Shown here: one piece after another, positions 36,526 to 45,588 of the stretch
Position numbering within the stretch: the stretch's first letter is position 1
Layout: every line of letters begins with the position of its first letter
NCBI GenBank assembly: GCA_021323945.1
Contig: JAJPKA010000020.1
Span: 620,001-684,000, forward strand
From: Pseudomonadota bacterium
GTDB lineage: Bacteria; Desulfobacterota; Binatia; Binatales; Binataceae
DNA: 64,000 nt
Direction of reading: 5' to 3'
Program-made: the position numbers and the translations under genes
Notes under the pieces: model-generated
Told to the model about the DNA's origin: nothing
Seen by the model: only the letters and a program-made list of their open reading frames with translations
The model's database searches: none

Positions 36526-36834
36526 TTAGTCGATTTCAATGAAAACCTCGCCATCGATGATTTTGACGGGAAAGGTCCTTAATGGGCGGCTGGCCGGCGG
36601 CGACAACGCGTGTCCGCTACGGATGTCAAATATTGAACCGTGATATGGACATTCGACGGTGCATTCCTCGAGGTCCACGTCTCCAGCCGCCAATGAGGCC
36701 TGGGCATGTGTGCAGGTGTCCTGGGTCGCATAATATCCATCGCTCAGTCGATAGAGCGCAATCGGCGGCTCCGCCTCGAGTCGCAATGCTTCGCCTGGTT
36801 TGAGTTGGTCAGTCTTGCACGCCTTGAACAGCAT
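36526..36834 (-). CDS. Rieske [2Fe-2S] ferredoxin
   Basis: A 102-residue soluble Rieske protein. The cluster ligands are C41 and H43 (CTHAQASL) and C62 and H65 (CPYHGS). Size and sequence match BphF/NdoA-type ferredoxins that feed electrons to ring-hydroxylating oxygenases. No oxygenase alpha subunit or reductase is adjacent, so the partner must lie elsewhere. It is divergent from aroE. Confidence 0.9.
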   Translation of the reverse strand: MLFKACKTDQLKPGEALRLEAEPPIALYRLSDGYYATQDTCTHAQASLAAGDVDLEECTVECPYHGSIFDIRSGHALSPPASRPLRTFPVKIIDGEVFIEID

Positions 36835-36941
36835 TAAACTTCCTCCCCGTGATTGCCGACTTCAATTGTACCCGGACAGGCGAGTTGGCCATATTACCTC
36901 GCCAGTCGGTCGGCGGTTTACGTTCGAACTTGGGTGACACC

Positions 36942-37808
36942 ATGGAAATAACTGGGCGCACACGATTCACTGCGGTGCTTGGCGACCCGGTTGATCATTC
37001 GCTCTCGCCGGTGATGCACAATGCGGCGTATCGCGCGTTAGGCATCGACCGCGCCTACCTTGCTTTTCATGTAGCCGCCAAGGATTTGCCTCTCGCGCTC
37101 CGTGCGCTTCCCGCTCTCAGGCTCGCGGGGGTTAATCTGACGGTCCCACACAAGGAAGCGGCGGTTGCCATGATGTCAGAGCTGAGTATGGAAGCTGGCA
37201 TCCTCGGCGCGGTCAATTGCGTAATTAACCGCGACGGCGAACTTTATGGTGATAATACCGACGCCCGCGGGCTCGAGCGAGACCTGCGCGGGGCCGGAGT
37301 CAAGATCGGAGGAGCCACAGCGGTTATTGCGGGGGCAGGAGGAGCAGCGGCTTCCGCGTTGTTAGTTTGTGGCAGGATGGGTGCCGGACGGGTAGTTCTG
37401 TGTAACCGCACAGTCGAGCGCGCGGCCAAACTCGTCAAACGGTTCGCGGAGCATGGGGATTCAGCCGCCACACGGCTGGAGTTCGGCGGTCTCGAGCTGC
37501 TGACTCATCGCGAGCTGATGGCCAGTGCCGCTTTGGTCATCAACGCCACGTCAATGGGTCTAGGTACCGGCGGGTTCACCCCTGTCGCCTATGAGGTTAC
37601 ACCGCCTGAGTGTGTTTTTTATGACATGCTGTATGCGCGCGAGCCGACACCATTCCTGGCCCCGGCGCGCGCTCGGGGCAGGCGCACGCTGGACGGTGCG
37701 GGAATGCTGCTGCACCAGGGCGCTATGGCATTCGAGCTGTTCAACAATCGGCCGGCGCCGGTCGACATTATGCGGGCCGCATTAATGGCAGCGTTAGGAC
37801 GTCAGTGA
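36942..37808 (+). CDS. aroE: Shikimate dehydrogenase
   Basis: Reduces 3-dehydroshikimate with NADPH. The 288-residue protein has GDPVDHSLSPVMHNAA, NLTVPHKEA with catalytic K71, GDNTDARG with D107, GAGGAAASA for the nucleotide and NATSMGL. The ATG at 36942 gives the normal family start MEITGRT; a frame open to 36849 would add 31 residues of no similarity. A hairpin separates it from the convergent hsp20 gene. Confidence 0.94.
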   Translation: MEITGRTRFTAVLGDPVDHSLSPVMHNAAYRALGIDRAYLAFHVAAKDLPLALRALPALRLAGVNLTVPHKEAAVAMMSELSMEAGILGAVNCVINRDGELYGDNTDARGLERDLRGAGVKIGGATAVIAGAGGAAASALLVCGRMGAGRVVLCNRTVERAAKLVKRFAEHGDSAATRLEFGGLELLTHRELMASAALVINATSMGLGTGGFTPVAYEVTPPECVFYDMLYAREPTPFLAPARARGRRTLDGAGMLLHQGAMAFELFNNRPAPVDIMRAALMAALGRQ

Positions 37809-37816
37809 ACACCGGA

Positions 37817-37842
37817 GAAGGAGGCGTGCAGACGCCCCCTTC
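37817..37842. terminator. Hairpin between convergent aroE and hsp20
   Basis: GAAGGAGGCGT (37817-37827), loop GCAG, ACGCCCCCTTC (37832-37842) gives an 11-bp stem with one mismatch. No clear T-tract follows on either side, so it may act as a bidirectional hairpin barrier. Confidence 0.45.
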
Positions 37843-37847
37843 AGGCT

Positions 37848-38249
37848 TCAGGCTGTGCGGACTTCGATCTTGCGCGGCTTGGCATGTTCGCGTTTGGGCA
37901 GCTCAACTTCAAGAACGCCATTACGCATGCGCGCCTGGATTCGCGACTCATCAATATCTTCATTCAATGCAAACTGTCTGAAATAGTTACCGACATTATA
38001 TTCAGTGTATACCGGCGAAAGGTTGTTGTAAGTTTCAGGAGAGACGGTGCCGGTAAGCGTGAGTGTACTATCTTTGAGCATTACTTCGACATTCTTCTCT
38101 GATACTCCGGGCATATCCGCCCAAAGCATTAGCTTGTCCGGATACTCACAGATATCAACATCGGGTACGTAATAGCGTCCCGGACGAGTGGACTCGGTTC
38201 CTTGAACCTGTTGTTTTTCTTTAGTCACAATTTCCTGTTCGGGCATCAT
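37848..38249 (-). CDS. Small heat shock protein, Hsp20/alpha-crystallin family (second of a pair)
   Basis: A 133-residue holdase chaperone. The alpha-crystallin domain runs from about residue 25, with PGVSEKNVEVMLKDSTLTLTG and the end of the domain ARMRNGVLEVELPKRE. The start ATG 38249 has AGGAGGG 7 nt before it. Expressed behind the other hsp20 gene with only 36 nt between. Confidence 0.9.
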   Translation of the reverse strand: MMPEQEIVTKEKQQVQGTESTRPGRYYVPDVDICEYPDKLMLWADMPGVSEKNVEVMLKDSTLTLTGTVSPETYNNLSPVYTEYNVGNYFRQFALNEDIDESRIQARMRNGVLEVELPKREHAKPRKIEVRTA

Positions 38250-38285
38250 CGAACATCCCTCCTGCACGGTTAGCTTTAAACGGCA

Positions 38286-38729
38286 TCAGCTGGCAGCGTT
38301 CACCGTGATCTGCCGGGGTCTGGCCGCTTCAACTTTGGGAATCTTCAGCGTCAGGACTCCGTTTTCGTACTTGGCGGTTGCCTGGGCCATATCCAGATCG
38401 TTGGGAAGCTGGATTGAGCGTGAAAACTCGCCGAACGGGCGTTCACGGCGGTGATAGCCGGTCGCATTCACCTCTTCGCGCTTGCGTTCGCCGTGAATGG
38501 TGACGGTTCTGCCGGCGCCCGAGATTTCGAGCTTGCTTGGGTCCAGCCCAGGGATTTCAGAAATAATCACGGTGCCTTCCCTGTCCTCGAAAATGTTGAT
38601 GGGTGGATAAGCGCCATATCCCGAGGGACCGAGGTTAAAGGCGGGGTTGCGGATGAATCGCTCAAGCTCCTGCTGCAAGGCCAGCAGGTTGCTGAGCGGA
38701 TCGAAAGCATCGAACCGAATCAGTGCCAT
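38286..38729 (-). CDS. Small heat shock protein, Hsp20/alpha-crystallin family (first of a pair)
   Basis: A 147-residue holdase. The N-terminal helix (DPLSNLLALQQELERF) precedes the alpha-crystallin domain, with IPGLDPSKLEISGAG, the GERKRE segment, RSIQLPNDLDMAQ and the A-x-x-x-N-G-V-L motif (AKYENGVLTL). The second gene follows 36 nt downstream. Different sequence from its neighbour suggests hetero-oligomers. No CIRCE element is seen upstream. Confidence 0.92.
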   Translation of the reverse strand: MALIRFDAFDPLSNLLALQQELERFIRNPAFNLGPSGYGAYPPINIFEDREGTVIISEIPGLDPSKLEISGAGRTVTIHGERKREEVNATGYHRRERPFGEFSRSIQLPNDLDMAQATAKYENGVLTLKIPKVEAARPRQITVNAAS

Positions 38730-38766
38730 TACCAGCCACCTCCAGAGTGTTAACTGAGCTAAGCGG

Positions 38767-38794
38767 AAATTAATGACGGAGTGGCCGATGTCAA
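38767..38794 (-). promoter_or_regulatory. Possible promoter of the hsp20 pair
   Basis: On the minus strand a perfect TTGACA (38789-38794) is followed after 16 nt by TAATTT (38767-38772), about 40 nt before the first hsp20 start. The -10 box matches poorly, so a heat-shock sigma factor could be used instead. Confidence 0.35.
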
Positions 38795-38911
38795 GGCTCT
38801 CGAAGACTCATTCACACTACAGCTGGATACCGATTCGGGTCGATATAAATAGTCAGTGGATTGCTACTTAGTGAAGTATAGTTCTTATATCGTGCGGGCG
38901 CTGAAGTGGGC

Positions 38912-39358
38912 TCAAGCGTCCAACAGGTCTGCCAATACACGGGCCGCATGGTCGCGAGGATCAACCCTGTCGTAGACCCTCATCACTCGCCCTTGTTCAT
39001 CAATGAGCACACTGATGCGTTCGGGGTAGCGGGCGCGCGGATCCTGGCAGGCGCCATAGGCCAATGCCAGCGAGCGGCTTGTATCGCTCAGCAGAGGAAA
39101 GTCCAAACTGAGCTTACGGGCGAACGCGGCATTCTCCTCGAGCGGGTCGAAGCTCGCTCCGAGTAGGGCAACGTTACACTGGTCAAAGTAGGGTCTATGT
39201 TCCTGGAAGCTCTTCGCCTCAGTGCTACAAGCAGGCGAGCCGGCTTCCGGAAAAAACCAGATGAGCACCTTGCGGCCGCGCAGCTCGGCAAGCGAGACTG
39301 GTTTGCCTTCGTGCGATAACTGTGTGAAATCGGGAGCCGGGTCGCCTGGCTTGAGCAT
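38912..39358 (-). CDS. Peroxiredoxin (Bcp/AhpC-TSA type)
   Basis: A 148-residue thiol peroxidase. Catalytic Cys44 lies in SPACSTEA, which replaces the common TPGCTTEA. GDPAPDFTQLSHEGKPVSL is at the start and FPLLSDTSRSLALAYGA further on. No resolving Cys is obvious at the Bcp position (residue +5), so it is probably of the 1-Cys or other resolving type. It ends a leftward run with the TPR and radical SAM genes. Confidence 0.9.
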   Translation of the reverse strand: MLKPGDPAPDFTQLSHEGKPVSLAELRGRKVLIWFFPEAGSPACSTEAKSFQEHRPYFDQCNVALLGASFDPLEENAAFARKLSLDFPLLSDTSRSLALAYGACQDPRARYPERISVLIDEQGRVMRVYDRVDPRDHAARVLADLLDA

Positions 39359-39401
39359 ATATCCGCCTTGCTGCCGCCAAGTGTTAAACAAAAGCGGCAG
39401 T

Positions 39402-39887
39402 CTAGTTGAGCATCGCCTGCAGCTCGGCCAGCGCTCGACGACAGAAAGGCTCATCCGGCTGGAGGCGAAGCGCACCCTCGAATTCCTCGATGGCCTTGCG
39501 CACCATCCCTTTGGCGAAGTACACCCGACCGAGATTCATGAACGGGTAGTGACGTGGTTCGTAGCGGGGAGCCCGTTTGGCTTTCTCGAACCAGCCGATT
39601 GCCTCGTCGAGCTGGCCTTTGGCCATCAGGTACGCGCCGATATCGTTGTAGGGGTTGCCGAAATCAGGATCGATATTGATGGCTCGGTAACAGTCGGCTA
39701 GAGCTTCATCAGTACGCCCCATTTGCCCGTAAACCCATCCTCGAAACGTATAAGCTTCGGCCGTTGGGCAGAGCTCGATGGATTCTGTGTAGAGCTCGAT
39801 CGCACGCTCCAGGTCACCCTCCATATGGGCCTGGTAAGCTCTCTGCCAGAGAGAAACTGCCCGGGATTTCAGCCGCTCGTCGTCCAT
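39402..39887 (-). CDS. TPR repeat protein
   Basis: A 161-residue soluble protein of about four tetratricopeptide repeats, for example AYQAHMEGDLERAIELYTES, RGWVYGQMGRTDEALADCYR, DIGAYLMAKGQLDEAIGWFE and GRVYFAKGMVRKAIEEFEGA. It should act as a protein-binding scaffold. Neighbours upstream and downstream on the same strand are the radical SAM and peroxiredoxin genes. Confidence 0.88.
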   Translation of the reverse strand: MDDERLKSRAVSLWQRAYQAHMEGDLERAIELYTESIELCPTAEAYTFRGWVYGQMGRTDEALADCYRAINIDPDFGNPYNDIGAYLMAKGQLDEAIGWFEKAKRAPRYEPRHYPFMNLGRVYFAKGMVRKAIEEFEGALRLQPDEPFCRRALAELQAMLN

Positions 39888-40008
39888 CTAAGCGAGCGTT
39901 AATGCTTGCCGGCAGATTCGTCAAGAGGCGGTGTCCCGCGTCGGTGAGGTCCCCTGGCGACCCGTGTTGCGGGTCGGAGGCATCGCTTTGAGCAAGTCTG
40001 GCACTCTT

Positions 40009-41334
40009 TTAGTAGTAATCCACCGGGTCAATTTGGCGCTTTGCCCCATACCAGAACAGCATATTTTCGGTCAGACCCTGCCAGGTGAATTTACCGGGTG
40101 GCATCAGCAGCCGCTTGAACATCGACTTGAAGGAATAGAATTCTTTGGTGCAGCGCCAGACCCCTTCTTCGACTTGCTGGGGTGAGAGGTTTTTGGGCAC
40201 GAACATACAGCGGAAGTTATTGGTGTACATATCGGCATCGGGGATAATCACCCGATCCTCGGCTTCCAGCTGCTGGCGCATCGGGGTGCCTTTTCTTGGC
40301 GTAACGGTGTTGAAAAAGGCTTCGGGTGCCTTGACTTCGTGCAGAAAGCGTAGCGTGTCGTCAAAGATCCGCTCGTGATCCTGGTCAAGCCCGAACAGGA
40401 AGTTGAGTGAATAATAGATACCATAGTGTTCGAGCCGCTTGAGGAGTTTCTTGTAGTCTTTGGCGTGATTTTGAATCTTGTTCATCGACAGCAATGAATC
40501 CTGACTGATTGACTCCACGCCGATGTTGACGTGAAAGACCCCAGCCTTGGCTGCGAGCTCGAGCAACTCCTCGTCATGGTTGGAATTGACCGTCCATAAG
40601 CACGAGAAGCGAATATTCAGGGGAGCCAAAGCTCTGAATAGCTCTTTGGCGAACTTGTGTTTGCCCGTGATCTGGTCGTCGATAAACTGGAAACGGCGAA
40701 AGCCGGTGATGGCCATCGTCTCTTTGATTTCGCGAACGATGTCTCCGACTGGGCGGGTGCGATAAGTGCCGTTATAAAACACCGGTATCTCGCAGAACGA
40801 GCAGCGATAGGGACAGCCGCGGCTTGCCTGAATCGGCACGGCTTTGAACATATAGCGGTTCAACTTCAGCAACTCGTGGCGCGGGCGCGGTAGGTTTTTG
40901 AGGTCGTGCAGCTTGCTTGCCTTGTAAATCTGCTTGAGCTTGCCATCGCGCCAATCTTGCAGCAGTTCTTCCCAAACCAGGTCGGCCTCACCTTGCACCA
41001 CGGCATCGGCGTGTTTAAGCGCCTCTTCGGTTTGCAGCGTTGCGTGAAAACCGCCCATCACGACTGGAATGCCGCGTTTGCGGAATTCGTCCCCGAGTTG
41101 ATAGGCGCGCAGCGAGGCGCCGATTGTGGTTGTCATTCCGACCAGGTCCCAGCCGGCGTCGAAATCGATATCCTCGAGCCGCTCGTCACACAAGGTGACA
41201 TCGTATTCGGGTGGCGTCAGGCCAGCCATCAGCGGGATCATCAGACCCATGATCAGCCGCCAACGCGTCTTGTGCGGCGTTCCGTCAAGATGCACCGTAG
41301 TCGGTTGAACGAGCAAAATGCGGGGTTTTCTCAC
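40009..41334 (-). CDS. B12-binding-domain radical SAM enzyme
   Basis: A 441-residue enzyme. The N-terminal cobalamin-binding-like Rossmann domain (about 5-150) has no DxHxxG motif clearly visible; the radical SAM domain has the cluster ligands C174, C178 and C181 in RGCPYRCSFC, followed by GGFHATL-type strands earlier and FIDDQITG later. The C-terminal part (TPRKGTPMRQQLE) resembles enzymes of lipid methylation and related families. It follows the CDP-alcohol phosphatidyltransferase gene by 26 nt, which suggests modification of a lipid or its head group. Confidence 0.87.
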   Translation of the reverse strand: MRKPRILLVQPTTVHLDGTPHKTRWRLIMGLMIPLMAGLTPPEYDVTLCDERLEDIDFDAGWDLVGMTTTIGASLRAYQLGDEFRKRGIPVVMGGFHATLQTEEALKHADAVVQGEADLVWEELLQDWRDGKLKQIYKASKLHDLKNLPRPRHELLKLNRYMFKAVPIQASRGCPYRCSFCEIPVFYNGTYRTRPVGDIVREIKETMAITGFRRFQFIDDQITGKHKFAKELFRALAPLNIRFSCLWTVNSNHDEELLELAAKAGVFHVNIGVESISQDSLLSMNKIQNHAKDYKKLLKRLEHYGIYYSLNFLFGLDQDHERIFDDTLRFLHEVKAPEAFFNTVTPRKGTPMRQQLEAEDRVIIPDADMYTNNFRCMFVPKNLSPQQVEEGVWRCTKEFYSFKSMFKRLLMPPGKFTWQGLTENMLFWYGAKRQIDPVDYY

Positions 41335-41360
41335 AAAAGCTCCTTGCAGCGTGTATTTGA

Positions 41361-42599
41361 TTAAGGTTGAATCAACCGGCCAACTGCATCCCTAGTCGGT
41401 TGAGGATGCTGAATGCGACTATTCTTCCGGTACCGATTGGTGAGCCACCAAAGCCCGAGCGCGAACACGTAGGTTCCAAATGCGGCTCCCCAAATGAAGT
41501 ATTGCAGGCGGTCAAAAATCGCGAGAAGCACTAGGATATAGGCGAAATCGCGACCGGTAGCCCTCTCGACTTGTCCGATCCAGCGCATGGCCTTATCACC
41601 GACCATGTTAAGCGCGCGATTGACCGAAACCGCACATGCGCCGAACCCGGCCAGCAGAACTGTCAGGATCCAGAAATAAGAGCTGCTATGGCTTACTCGG
41701 TAGCAGCCAGCTGCGATCCCAATAAAAACCGCAACATGTACGGCATTGTCGGTTAATACGTCGAGCCGCTCGCCGAAGCGCGATTCGAGCATCCGCAGAC
41801 GCGCCAGTTCTCCGTCGACGCCGTCCAAGGTAATCGATACCAGCAGGAGGAGAGCCCCAAGCAGGCGCAACCAGTACGACGTTGTTGCCAATAGCGCGGC
41901 ACAGCCAAAACCAAGAGCGGTGTTGACCAGGGTCACTTGATTGGGCCGAATGCGGGTGCGGGCCAATTGCAGGCTCAATCGCCAAGAGAGTCGCCGATCG
42001 AGCAGCCGAGCCATTAGCGCATCCGTTTGCGCACTTTCCTCACGAACCGACTGGGCGAGTCGAAGCTCTGCCTCTTCGCGGTCCTTAGGCCTACCGTTCA
42101 GCGCGAAGGGTAACCTTGCAGAGTTTAGGAACAGGCCATGACTTTGGCGCAACCCTCCCGGAGCGCGGTTCGAAGCGTAATGGTGCGTTCGCTCCAAAAG
42201 CGCGGCCATTGGTGCCACAGTAATCATGCCGCCCTGTTCCCGATCTGTACTGGGGACCTGGAGTTCGACGCCAGGTCGTGAGAGATACTGCTCGATTACA
42301 CGAGCCAGCTGCGATTGGGCCAGGACCAGGTTGCCGGAAAAGTGGATACATGTGCTTGCCAGGTCGAGGTCTTGCGCCGACTCGAGGTCTTTAAACGTTG
42401 GAACAATTTTCACGGCGGGATGATTCGCGAACTGGCCCAGCGCAGTGATGGCACGCCTCTGATGGTCCGGGCCTGCCTCGATGATGAATCGTGAGATTCC
42501 CAAGCGCTGGCATATAATAATCAAACGCTCCAAGAGAGGGCGTCCGAAAATCGGTTCCTCTGCCCGGGAAGGTAGGGTTATGAGCGCAGTTTCAATCAC
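41361..42599 (-). CDS. Bifunctional-type CDP-alcohol phosphatidyltransferase with degenerate nucleotidyltransferase domain
   Basis: A 412-residue protein. The C-terminal half (about 215-400) is a membrane CDP-alcohol phosphatidyltransferase with the complete motif D259, D262-G263, A266-R267, G276, D280, D284. The N-terminal half (about 1-180) looks like a sugar-nucleotidyltransferase Rossmann fold but lacks the LAAGxGxR nucleotide loop. The layout resembles archaeal/bacterial IPCT-DIPPS enzymes that make di-myo-inositol phosphate or inositol lipids. The radical SAM gene follows 26 nt downstream. Confidence 0.82.
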   Translation of the reverse strand: MIETALITLPSRAEEPIFGRPLLERLIIICQRLGISRFIIEAGPDHQRRAITALGQFANHPAVKIVPTFKDLESAQDLDLASTCIHFSGNLVLAQSQLARVIEQYLSRPGVELQVPSTDREQGGMITVAPMAALLERTHHYASNRAPGGLRQSHGLFLNSARLPFALNGRPKDREEAELRLAQSVREESAQTDALMARLLDRRLSWRLSLQLARTRIRPNQVTLVNTALGFGCAALLATTSYWLRLLGALLLLVSITLDGVDGELARLRMLESRFGERLDVLTDNAVHVAVFIGIAAGCYRVSHSSSYFWILTVLLAGFGACAVSVNRALNMVGDKAMRWIGQVERATGRDFAYILVLLAIFDRLQYFIWGAAFGTYVFALGLWWLTNRYRKNSRIQHPQPTRDAVGRLIQP

Positions 42600-42875
42600 A
42601 TCTCATCAATGGCGTCGCGCTGCTCAGCAATTCGCAGGCGGCTGACAACCCTTCTAAAGTTGAAGCTGTTTTTAAGCCATACTGACCGATGAGTCAATGT
42701 AACACGGCGGACACTCTGTCGTAATCCGGTCGCTTAATTCAAGCTCATTCAGGAGTAGCGAGCAGCTTTTCGCCTCCGACGTGCCTGGCGCATAGGAGCT
42801 TGTGACGAGGGCGACGCAGTCGATCTGCTACAGTATAGTTGACAAAAATGTGCTGAAAGAAGGAGCCGCAATCTC

Positions 42876-44004
42876 ATGACCATTAGCGAAATTCGTGAAT
42901 TGCTCGGGGAATATCACAATCGCTTCGACAATCTTGGGAGGCGTCTTTGACGTCCCTCGACTGACCGCGCGCGCCAATGAACTGCTCGAGCAATCCGGCC
43001 GGCCCGACTTTTGGGACCGTCCGGAAGCCGCCCAGGCGATTTTACGAGAACATGACAAAATTAAAGCCCAGTTAGCGGACTACCAGCGCCTGGGCACGAC
43101 TCTCGAGGAAGCTCGGCTTTTTCTCACAATGGCCGAAGAAGAGGGCGACGAGTCGGAAGCTGCGCGAGAAGCGCAAAAGGCATTGGAACTTGCGCGCGCG
43201 GAGCTCGAGCGCCAGGAGCTCCAGATGATGCTGGGTGGCGAGTACGATCGGCTCGGCGCGATTGTCTCAATCCATCCTGGTGCCGGTGGCACCGAAGCTC
43301 AGGATTGGGCCGAGATGCTGCTGCGCCTCTACCTGCGCTGGGCCGAACGGCATGGTTTTCGAACCGATTTGGCTGATCTTCAGCCGGGTGACGGTGCGGG
43401 CATCAAGAGTGCCACGTTTGAAGTCGATGGCGAGTGGGCGTATGGCTACCTGAAGGCGGAAGCAGGTATTCATCGGTTGGTGCGTATTTCGCCCTTTGAT
43501 GCCAATGCGCGCCGCCACACTTCGTTCGCCTCGGTGTTCGTTTTTCCGGCCATTGATGACAAGGTCGAGGTCAAAATCAACCCCGCCGATCTCCGCGTCG
43601 ACACCTTCCGCGCCTCGGGGGCAGGCGGCCAGCACGTCAACAAAACCGATTCAGCCGTTCGGATCACTCATATTCCGACCGGCATTGTGGTGAGTTGCCA
43701 GAACGAGCGGTCTCAGCATAAGAACCGAGCCATGGCGCTTAAGATCCTACGGGCTCGGCTCTTTGAGCTGGAGCAGCGTAAAAAACGCGAGGAGCTGGAG
43801 AAATTCAGCAAGGACAAAAAAGAGATCGCCTGGGGTAGCCAGATCCGCTCCTATGTCTTGCAGCCCTATCAAATGGTCAAAGACCATCGCACTGGGGTGG
43901 AAGTTGGCAATACCAATGCAGTGTTGGATGGCGATATAGACGTGTTTATCCAGGCTTACCTGATGGGGGAACGCCGAGGCGAGGCGCAGCCTGCATCAGC
44001 GTAG
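42876..44004 (+). CDS. prfB: Peptide chain release factor 2, with programmed +1 frameshift
   Basis: RF2 reads UGA and UAA stop codons. The first 24 codons run from ATG 42876 to an in-frame TGA at 42948-42950; the ribosome must slip +1 at CTT-T to continue from GAC 42949, yielding about 375 residues. The shifted part carries the anticodon-like SPF (ISPFDANARRHTS) and the GGQ loop (GAGGQHVNKTDSAVRI). Annotation software may call only the second frame. AAGGAG precedes the ATG by 11 nt. The mechanism lets RF2 level control its own translation. Confidence 0.95.
42936..42951 (+). promoter_or_regulatory. prfB programmed frameshift site
   Basis: GGGAGG (42936-42941), CGT, then CTT-TGA-C (42945-42951) reproduces the well-known internal Shine-Dalgarno plus CUU-UGA-C slippery site. 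Spacing is the same as in Escherichia coli. Confidence 0.93.
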
Positions 44005-44036
44005 GCGATCGCCACCCCCACATTGGAGGAGCTCAC

Positions 44037-44741
44037 ATGCTTGATCTTTATTTCTGGACCACACCCAACGGCTATAAGATCACTATTCTGCTTGAGGAGC
44101 TGGGCTGGCAGTATAACGTGATCCCGGTAAACATCGGCAAGGGCGAGCAATTTAAGCCAGAGTTTTTGCGCATCAGCCCCAACAACCGGATCCCAGCGTT
44201 AGTCGATCACGACGGTCCGGACGGTCAGCCGCTGTCTATTTTCGAGTCCGGGGCTATCATGATGTATCTGGCGGAGAAGGCTGGGTGGCGGTTTATGCCG
44301 CCCGATACGCGCCGCCGCTATGATGTGGTGCAATGGCTGATGTTTCAGATGGCGAGTGTCGGCCCAATGCTTGGCCAGGCCCATCACTTCCGACGGTATG
44401 CGCCCGAGCAGATCCCTTACGCAATCGACCGCTATACCAACGAAGCTCGCCGGATCTACGGTGTTATCGACAAGCGGCTGAGCGAAGTGCCTTATCTCGC
44501 CGGCGAGTATTCGATCGCTGACATGGCGACGTACCCTTGGCTGAGAACTCACCATTGGCAGGGCCAGGACTTGGAGGCATTCCCTCATCTGAAACGGTGG
44601 TATGACGCTATCGAACAGCGACCCGCGGTGCAGCGTGGGCTGGCAGTGATGAAAGATGAGGTCGAGCGCGCCCGACAAGGCCTCCCTGACAAGGAAGCCT
44701 GGGATATCCTGTTCGGCAAGAGGCAGTTCGAACGTCGCTGA
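44037..44741 (+). CDS. Glutathione S-transferase family protein (YghU/Ure2-like)
   Basis: A 234-residue GST. The thioredoxin-like N-domain has the opening FWTTPNGYKITILLEELG, with the Thr/Asn-Gly pair of the Nu/Ure2 type, RISPNNRIPALVDHDG and the glutathione-binding FESGAIMMYLAEK. The helical C-domain follows from about residue 90 (QWLMFQMASVGPMLGQAHHF). AGGAG stands about 6 nt before the ATG. It may reduce peroxides or disulfides. Confidence 0.92.
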   Translation: MLDLYFWTTPNGYKITILLEELGWQYNVIPVNIGKGEQFKPEFLRISPNNRIPALVDHDGPDGQPLSIFESGAIMMYLAEKAGWRFMPPDTRRRYDVVQWLMFQMASVGPMLGQAHHFRRYAPEQIPYAIDRYTNEARRIYGVIDKRLSEVPYLAGEYSIADMATYPWLRTHHWQGQDLEAFPHLKRWYDAIEQRPAVQRGLAVMKDEVERARQGLPDKEAWDILFGKRQFERR

Positions 44742-44857
44742 CGGTGGGCGCGACCACTTCTTCAAGCCGGCCACCCTGACCATCTTTCACCGAGACCGGA
44801 AGGACATGCTGGCATCGCGGCCGATCGTGCTTAACTTGGGTTAGGGTGAGATTTTGC

Positions 44858-45553
44858 ATGGACAAGCGACTGAACGAGATCGGCAAGGAAGAACGTGAAA
44901 AAGTCTCGCCGGAGTCCTCGCCGGGCACGGGTATTGACCTACGACCGGAGCAGGAGGTGAGGGCCGACTCGGCGGAAAAGGTCGCAGCAGCGGCCAAAAC
45001 GGAATCCGAACCGACAACAGATTCTCTCATCGCGAAGCTGCAGGCACAACTGGCCGAGAAAGATCGCGAAATTGCGGAACTAAGGGACCGATATCTTCGG
45101 GCATTGGCCGAGAACGAAAATGCGCGAAAGCGCCTGCGTCAGCAAAGCGATGAAACGATTCGACTGCAGCGCGAGAACTTCCTGCGTGAGTTGCTGCCCG
45201 TGGTGGATAATCTCGAACGCGCGGTTGACGCCGCCCGGGGTGGCGGTAATGGCAAACCCATCGTAGAAGGCGTCGAGATGGTTCTGCGAAGTTTGCTTGA
45301 TTTCCTTAAGACCCACGGCGTCACGCAGCTTAGCTCGGTGGGGCAACCCTTCGATCCGCAGCTTCATGAGGCGGTCGATCAGATCGAAAGCAGTCAGCAT
45401 CCGCCCAATACGGTAGTAAATGAGTTCCACCGCGGCTATCAGATCGGAGACCGATTGTTACGGCCAGCGCGCGTAGCAGTTGCGAAAAGTGTTTCCAATG
45501 ATAAGGACGGGAGCTCTGGCAGCACCGAGGGCGGTAGCGTTGAAACCACTTGA
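44858..45553 (+). CDS. grpE: Nucleotide exchange factor GrpE
   Basis: DnaK co-chaperone of 231 residues. An acidic, unstructured N-terminus is followed by a long coiled coil ([20 protein letters not shown]) and the beta domain ([20 protein letters not shown], then [19 protein letters not shown]). ATG 44858 is preferred to GTG 44846. The dnaK start follows closely. No hrcA gene or CIRCE element is upstream, so control differs from the Bacillus pattern. Confidence 0.95.
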   Translation: MDKRLNEIGKEEREKVSPESSPGTGIDLRPEQEVRADSAEKVAAAAKTESEPTTDSLIAKLQAQLAEKDREIAELRDRYLRALAENENARKRLRQQSDETIRLQRENFLRELLPVVDNLERAVDAARGGGNGKPIVEGVEMVLRSLLDFLKTHGVTQLSSVGQPFDPQLHEAVDQIESSQHPPNTVVNEFHRGYQIGDRLLRPARVAVAKSVSNDKDGSSGSTEGGSVETT

Positions 45554-45588
45554 AACGTGGTTATGTATTCTCTAGAGGTTGTCGAAAA

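Noticed and set aside
44742-44857. CIRCE element upstream of grpE
   Set aside because: No TTAGCACTC-N9-GAGTGCTAA repeat there, nor before the hsp20 pair.
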